DNA from: Pseudomonas sp.
GTDB taxonomy: Bacteria > Pseudomonadota > Gammaproteobacteria > Pseudomonadales > Pseudomonadaceae
Assembly: GCA_007117785.1 (NCBI GenBank)
Contig: SKFV01000300.1
Location: forward strand, 1-8,961
Direction: 5' to 3'
Length of the DNA: 8,961 nucleotides
The notes beneath the pieces are model-generated. The model worked only from the letters and a program-made list of their open reading frames with translations. It did no database searches and was not told where the DNA came from. A program made the translations under genes and the position numbers. Positions 6,411-8,961 of this stretch are shown here, piece by piece (the stretch's first letter is position 1; each line of letters starts with the position of its first letter).

Positions 6411-6854
6411 ATGATCTGGACTGTTTATTTATCGGGTGAAATCCATACCGATTGGCGCCATCAGGTTCAAGCTGGGGCAGAAGCCGCTGGGTTGCCGGTT
6501 GAATTTACTGCCCCTGTCACCAACCACGAAGCCAGTGATGCAGCAGGCGATGTGCTTGGCAAGCCTGATGTGCCCTTCTGGCGCGATCACCAGTCCGCCA
6601 AGGTCAACAGCATTCGCACCCAAACGCTGTTGGAGCAATGCGATTTGGCAGTGATCCGTTTTGGTGAAAAGTACAAACAGTGGAACGCCGCTTTCGATGC
6701 CGGTTTTTGCGCAGCCATGGGTACGCCCTACATCACGCTTCACGATGACGACATCATCCATCCGCTGAAGGAAGTGGACGCAGCGGCAATGGCATGGGCA
6801 CAGACGCCAGAGCAGGTCGTTGAAGTGCTGAAGTACGTTACCTCGGCCAGATAA
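6411..6854 (+). CDS. ytoQ: YtoQ family protein (nucleoside 2-deoxyribosyltransferase-like)
   Basis: 147 residues, the usual size for the YtoQ family, a widespread group of unknown function named after a Bacillus subtilis protein and related in fold to nucleoside 2-deoxyribosyltransferases. The diagnostic start is WTVYLSGEIHTDWR (residues 3-16). The C-terminal half contains KYKQWNAAFDAGFCAAMGTPYITL, which resembles the deoxyribosyltransferase pattern of Trp, Asn, Phe-Asp and Gly-Thr-Pro near the nucleoside pocket. No signal peptide or membrane helix is visible, so it is cytosolic. ATG 6411 is preferred for its ribosome binding site and because the conserved sequence begins immediately after it. 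A clear intrinsic terminator follows after 94 bp. Family membership is firm; a transferase or hydrolase activity on nucleosides is inference only. Confidence 0.9.
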   Translation: MIWTVYLSGEIHTDWRHQVQAGAEAAGLPVEFTAPVTNHEASDAAGDVLGKPDVPFWRDHQSAKVNSIRTQTLLEQCDLAVIRFGEKYKQWNAAFDAGFCAAMGTPYITLHDDDIIHPLKEVDAAAMAWAQTPEQVVEVLKYVTSAR

Positions 6855-6948
6855 CCTCCTTAGCCTCAAATAATTGGGTGGCTGGAGGGCTGGGAGTGCT
6901 CGTAAAAATGAATCGCTTTTCTATTGATAACAGAGGGGCTTTTTGAGG

Positions 6949-6988
6949 GGCAAGACGCACAACGATGAGTGTGTGGTCTTGCCTTTTT
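6949..6988 (+). terminator. Intrinsic terminator after ytoQ
   Basis: GGCAAGAC (6949-6956) pairs with GTCTTGCC (6976-6983); a small interior loop and a CACA/TGTG extension bring the arms closer. TTTTT follows at 6984-6988. It serves the plus-strand ytoQ transcript and ends 6 bp before the stop of the convergent GST gene. On the minus strand no T-run follows. Confidence 0.85.
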
Positions 6989-6994
6989 ATCTTG

Positions 6995-7624
6995 TCACTC
7001 TACCTCTTGATCATACTCCCGCTCCAACGCGTCCGCTTTCTGCGCCGCTGGCCTTGTCAGAATCCGCTGCACATACCCCTCAAGATACGGATATTCTTTC
7101 AGCCCCCGTGTCTCACCAACCTTTTCGAACACAAACGAGTTCAGCACGTCAGCACCGGTGAACTGATCGCCCATCAGGTAGGTTTTATCGGCCAGTTCGT
7201 TGTTTGCCAGCGTAAGCACATCGTTCATCTGTTCTTTGGCAAAGCCGCCCAGAAAGCATTTTTGGCTATTGTCAGCACTTAGTAGATACAAAGCGATCAG
7301 GGGGAAGGCGGCGGTGCCTTCGGCAAAATGCAGCCATTGGATATAGCGCGCGTGTTCAGGCGTATGCAGCGGGGGCGCCAGGGTATCGGCGCCGTAGCGG
7401 CTGACCAGGTAATCGACGATGGCGCCGGATTCGCAGATCACCAGGCCGTCATCTTCAATCACCGGTGATCTGCCCAAGGGGTTGATCGCCTTGAGTGCCT
7501 CGGGCGCACGGCGGGTGGCGCTGTCGCGCTGGTAGGTCACCAACTGATAGTCGACGCCGAGTTCTTCCAGCAGCCAGATGATGCGTTTCGAGCGGGACTG
7601 GTTCAGGTGGTGTAGCGTGATCAT
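6995..7624 (-). CDS. Glutathione S-transferase
   Basis: 209-residue cytosolic glutathione S-transferase of normal length, predicted to conjugate or reduce electrophiles with glutathione; the substrate is not evident. The thioredoxin-like N-terminal domain (1-78) begins HHLNQSRSKR. Ser 10 or Ser 12 lies where the glutathione-activating residue is expected, as in Gtt1-like and related bacterial enzymes. Pro 54 in GRSPV is the cis-proline, and Glu 65-Ser 66 in ESGAI contact the glutathione gamma-glutamyl group. The helical C-terminal domain includes FTGADVLNSF (155-164) with the capping Asp 159. On the minus strand AGAGGAA lies 9 nt before ATG 7624. The TRAP permease gene ends 87 bp upstream on the same strand with no visible terminator, so read-through from it is possible. 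Confidence 0.94.
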   Translation of the reverse strand: MITLHHLNQSRSKRIIWLLEELGVDYQLVTYQRDSATRRAPEALKAINPLGRSPVIEDDGLVICESGAIVDYLVSRYGADTLAPPLHTPEHARYIQWLHFAEGTAAFPLIALYLLSADNSQKCFLGGFAKEQMNDVLTLANNELADKTYLMGDQFTGADVLNSFVFEKVGETRGLKEYPYLEGYVQRILTRPAAQKADALEREYDQEVE

Positions 7625-7643
7625 GGCTGGTGCTTCCTCTGGT

Positions 7644-7670
7644 CGGTTATCGCGGTTATCGCGGTTATCT
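7644..7670. repeat. Three tandem 9-bp repeats upstream of the GST gene
   Basis: CGGTTATCG occurs at 7644-7652 and 7653-7661, then CGGTTATCT at 7662-7670. The array ends 20 bp from the GST start codon, just beyond its ribosome binding site, so it lies in the leader or promoter region. It may be a replication-slippage product or a repeated binding site. Confidence 0.8.
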
Positions 7671-7711
7671 GCGGATAGATTATTGATCCAGTCTCTATTG
7701 CTTAGTAGTCG

Positions 7712-8961
7712 TTATGCCAGCCCTGGCTTGGTGCGGTTCTGCTGCCACACCATAGCGACCAGCAGGGCCGATGCCGCACCACCGATAAGGGTTGTTGTTA
7801 GCCCCGGGAAACTCAGGGCAAAGCCCGCGGCCACCATGGGCAGCCGTTGCCAGGTTTTCACCAGGCCAGCACCCAGCAGATAACCTTCAAACCCACCGGA
7901 AATCAGCATGATGCCGGCAATGATCGAGGGCAGCACGTAAATCAGCGGGGTCAGGTCGCCCTGTAATACAAGCGCGGGCTGGAACAGGAAAAATAGTGGA
8001 ACAAAATAGATCACGATCCCCAGGCGCATGGCCGTGAAGGATGTCCTCATCGGCTTGGCACCGGCTATGGTGCCAGCCAGGAAGGCGGCGGCACCGACCG
8101 GTGGGGTAATGGCCGACAGCATGGCGTAGTAGACGATGAAGAAGTGCACGGCAATGGTATTCAGCCCGCCAACTTCAATGATTGCCGGGGCCAGAGTGAC
8201 AGCCAGAAAGATATAGGCCACGATGGCCAGGCCGGCCATGCCCATGATGAAACAGGCGATGATGCCAAACAGGATCACCAGAAAGACGTTCTCACCGCCC
8301 AGCCCCACCAGGCCGGAGGTGACCGAGCCGGTGACGCCGGTAATGGTCAAGGCGCTGACCACAAAGGCAATCGGCAGAATTATGGCGGCTGTCTGGGTAA
8401 CGAGCACGCCGATCTGACGTATCGCGCTGAACAGGCGGGCAGGCGTCAGGCGCGTCTCCTTACGCAGGAACGACAACCCGATCATCAGTATGCAGGCATA
8501 CCAGGGCGTGTAGTACTCCCAGCGCATATACAGCAGCCCCCACATCAGAAATATCATCACGAACAGGAAGGGCCAGCCGCTCATCAGTACCTTGCGCGTG
8601 GAGGGCAGCTCTTCTTGCGGCATGCCCTTGATGCCGGTGCGGGCGGCGTAGGCATCGACCTGCAGCAGCAGGCCGAAGTAGAACAACAGTGACGGCAGGA
8701 TGGCGGCGATCATGATCACCGCATAATCCACGCCGATGGTGATGGCCATGACAAAGGCGATCGCGCCCATCACCGGCGGCATGACGACGCCACCCGTGGA
8801 TGCGCAGGCCTCGATGGCACCCGCATAGTGGGGTGGGTAGCCGGCCTTTTTCATGGTCGGAATGGTGATGGAGCCGGTACCGGCGATATTGGAGAAGATG
8901 GAACCAGACAGGCTACCCATAAAGGCGCTGGCGACCACCGACACCTTGGCCGGACCGCCGC
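7712..8961 (-). CDS. TRAP transporter fused permease subunit (C-terminal part, cut by window edge)
   Basis: Visible are the last 415 or so residues of an inner-membrane TRAP permease; the frame stays open through 8961, so the start lies outside. Fused 4TM/12TM permeases of this kind are usually 600-850 residues and work with a periplasmic solute-binding protein, often of the TAXI type, to import organic acids using a Na+ or H+ gradient. The fragment begins GGPAKVSVVASAFMGSLSGS, the DctM-type signature, followed by GSITIPTM, VMPPVMGAIAF and, in the second half, the matching ITPPVGAAAFLAG. These are the paired half-helical hairpins of the DctM inverted repeat. About ten hydrophobic segments are visible. 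The binding-protein gene is not in view but could lie beyond the right edge. The substrate cannot be told from this part. Confidence 0.92.
   Translation of the reverse strand, partial: GGPAKVSVVASAFMGSLSGSIFSNIAGTGSITIPTMKKAGYPPHYAGAIEACASTGGVVMPPVMGAIAFVMAITIGVDYAVIMIAAILPSLLFYFGLLLQVDAYAARTGIKGMPQEELPSTRKVLMSGWPFLFVMIFLMWGLLYMRWEYYTPWYACILMIGLSFLRKETRLTPARLFSAIRQIGVLVTQTAAIILPIAFVVSALTITGVTGSVTSGLVGLGGENVFLVILFGIIACFIMGMAGLAIVAYIFLAVTLAPAIIEVGGLNTIAVHFFIVYYAMLSAITPPVGAAAFLAGTIAGAKPMRTSFTAMRLGIVIYFVPLFFLFQPALVLQGDLTPLIYVLPSIIAGIMLISGGFEGYLLGAGLVKTWQRLPMVAAGFALSFPGLTTTLIGGAASALLVAMVWQQNRTKPGLA

Noticed and set aside
6855..6900. Possible hairpin CCTCC...GGAGG directly after ytoQ
   Set aside because: The stem is short and has a 2-nt bulge, and no T-run follows. 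The hairpin at 6949-6988 is a far better terminator.
8144..8692. 182-codon plus-strand frame antisense to the TRAP permease
   Set aside because: The product is rich in Gln, His, Gly and Asp, as expected when a hydrophobic membrane protein is read antisense. The TRAP frame is unmistakable.

Overview
The window looks like chromosomal DNA from a gammaproteobacterium, most likely a Pseudomonas relative (Pseudomonas/Halopseudomonas type). This is inferred from the protein families, the codon use, the moderate GC content and the strong Shine-Dalgarno sites. No species can be named from sequence alone. There is no rRNA, tRNA, CRISPR array, insertion sequence or phage gene. Eight genes are complete and one is cut by the right edge.

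Layout, left to right. (1) 25-1464 (+): a soluble diguanylate cyclase with a SnoaL/NTF2-like domain, a PAS domain and GGDEF. It converges on (2) 1467-2567 (-), a divergent ADP-ribosylglycohydrolase-like protein; the stop codons are 2 bp apart inside a 12-bp palindrome. (3, 4) 2827-4067 (+): a two-gene operon with an ATGA overlap, encoding two lipoproteins. One is a small DUF4398-type helical lipoprotein, the other has a DUF4398-like N-terminus and a peptidoglycan-binding OmpA domain. A hairpin terminator separates it from (5) 4166-5203 (-), a membrane diguanylate cyclase with six predicted helices, a GGEEF motif and a degenerate I-site. A 391-bp spacer follows; it holds a good minus-strand sigma70-type promoter, implying a leader of about 200 nt with a hairpin. 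(6) 5595-6281 (+): FMN nitroreductase. (7) 6411-6854 (+): YtoQ-family protein, followed by a clear intrinsic terminator. (8) 6995-7624 (-): glutathione S-transferase with a 9-bp triplet repeat just upstream. (9) 7712-8961 (-, partial): the C-terminal part of a fused TRAP transporter permease.

Functionally this is a mosaic of short transcription units, not one pathway. Two cyclic-di-GMP synthases with different sensing and feedback features flank an envelope lipoprotein operon. The right half carries redox/detoxification enzymes (nitroreductase, GST) beside a solute importer. I see no convincing new multi-gene system. The most unusual items are the ADP-ribosylglycohydrolase homologue with altered metal-site motifs, the sharply convergent stop-codon palindrome, and the structured long leader of the membrane cyclase.
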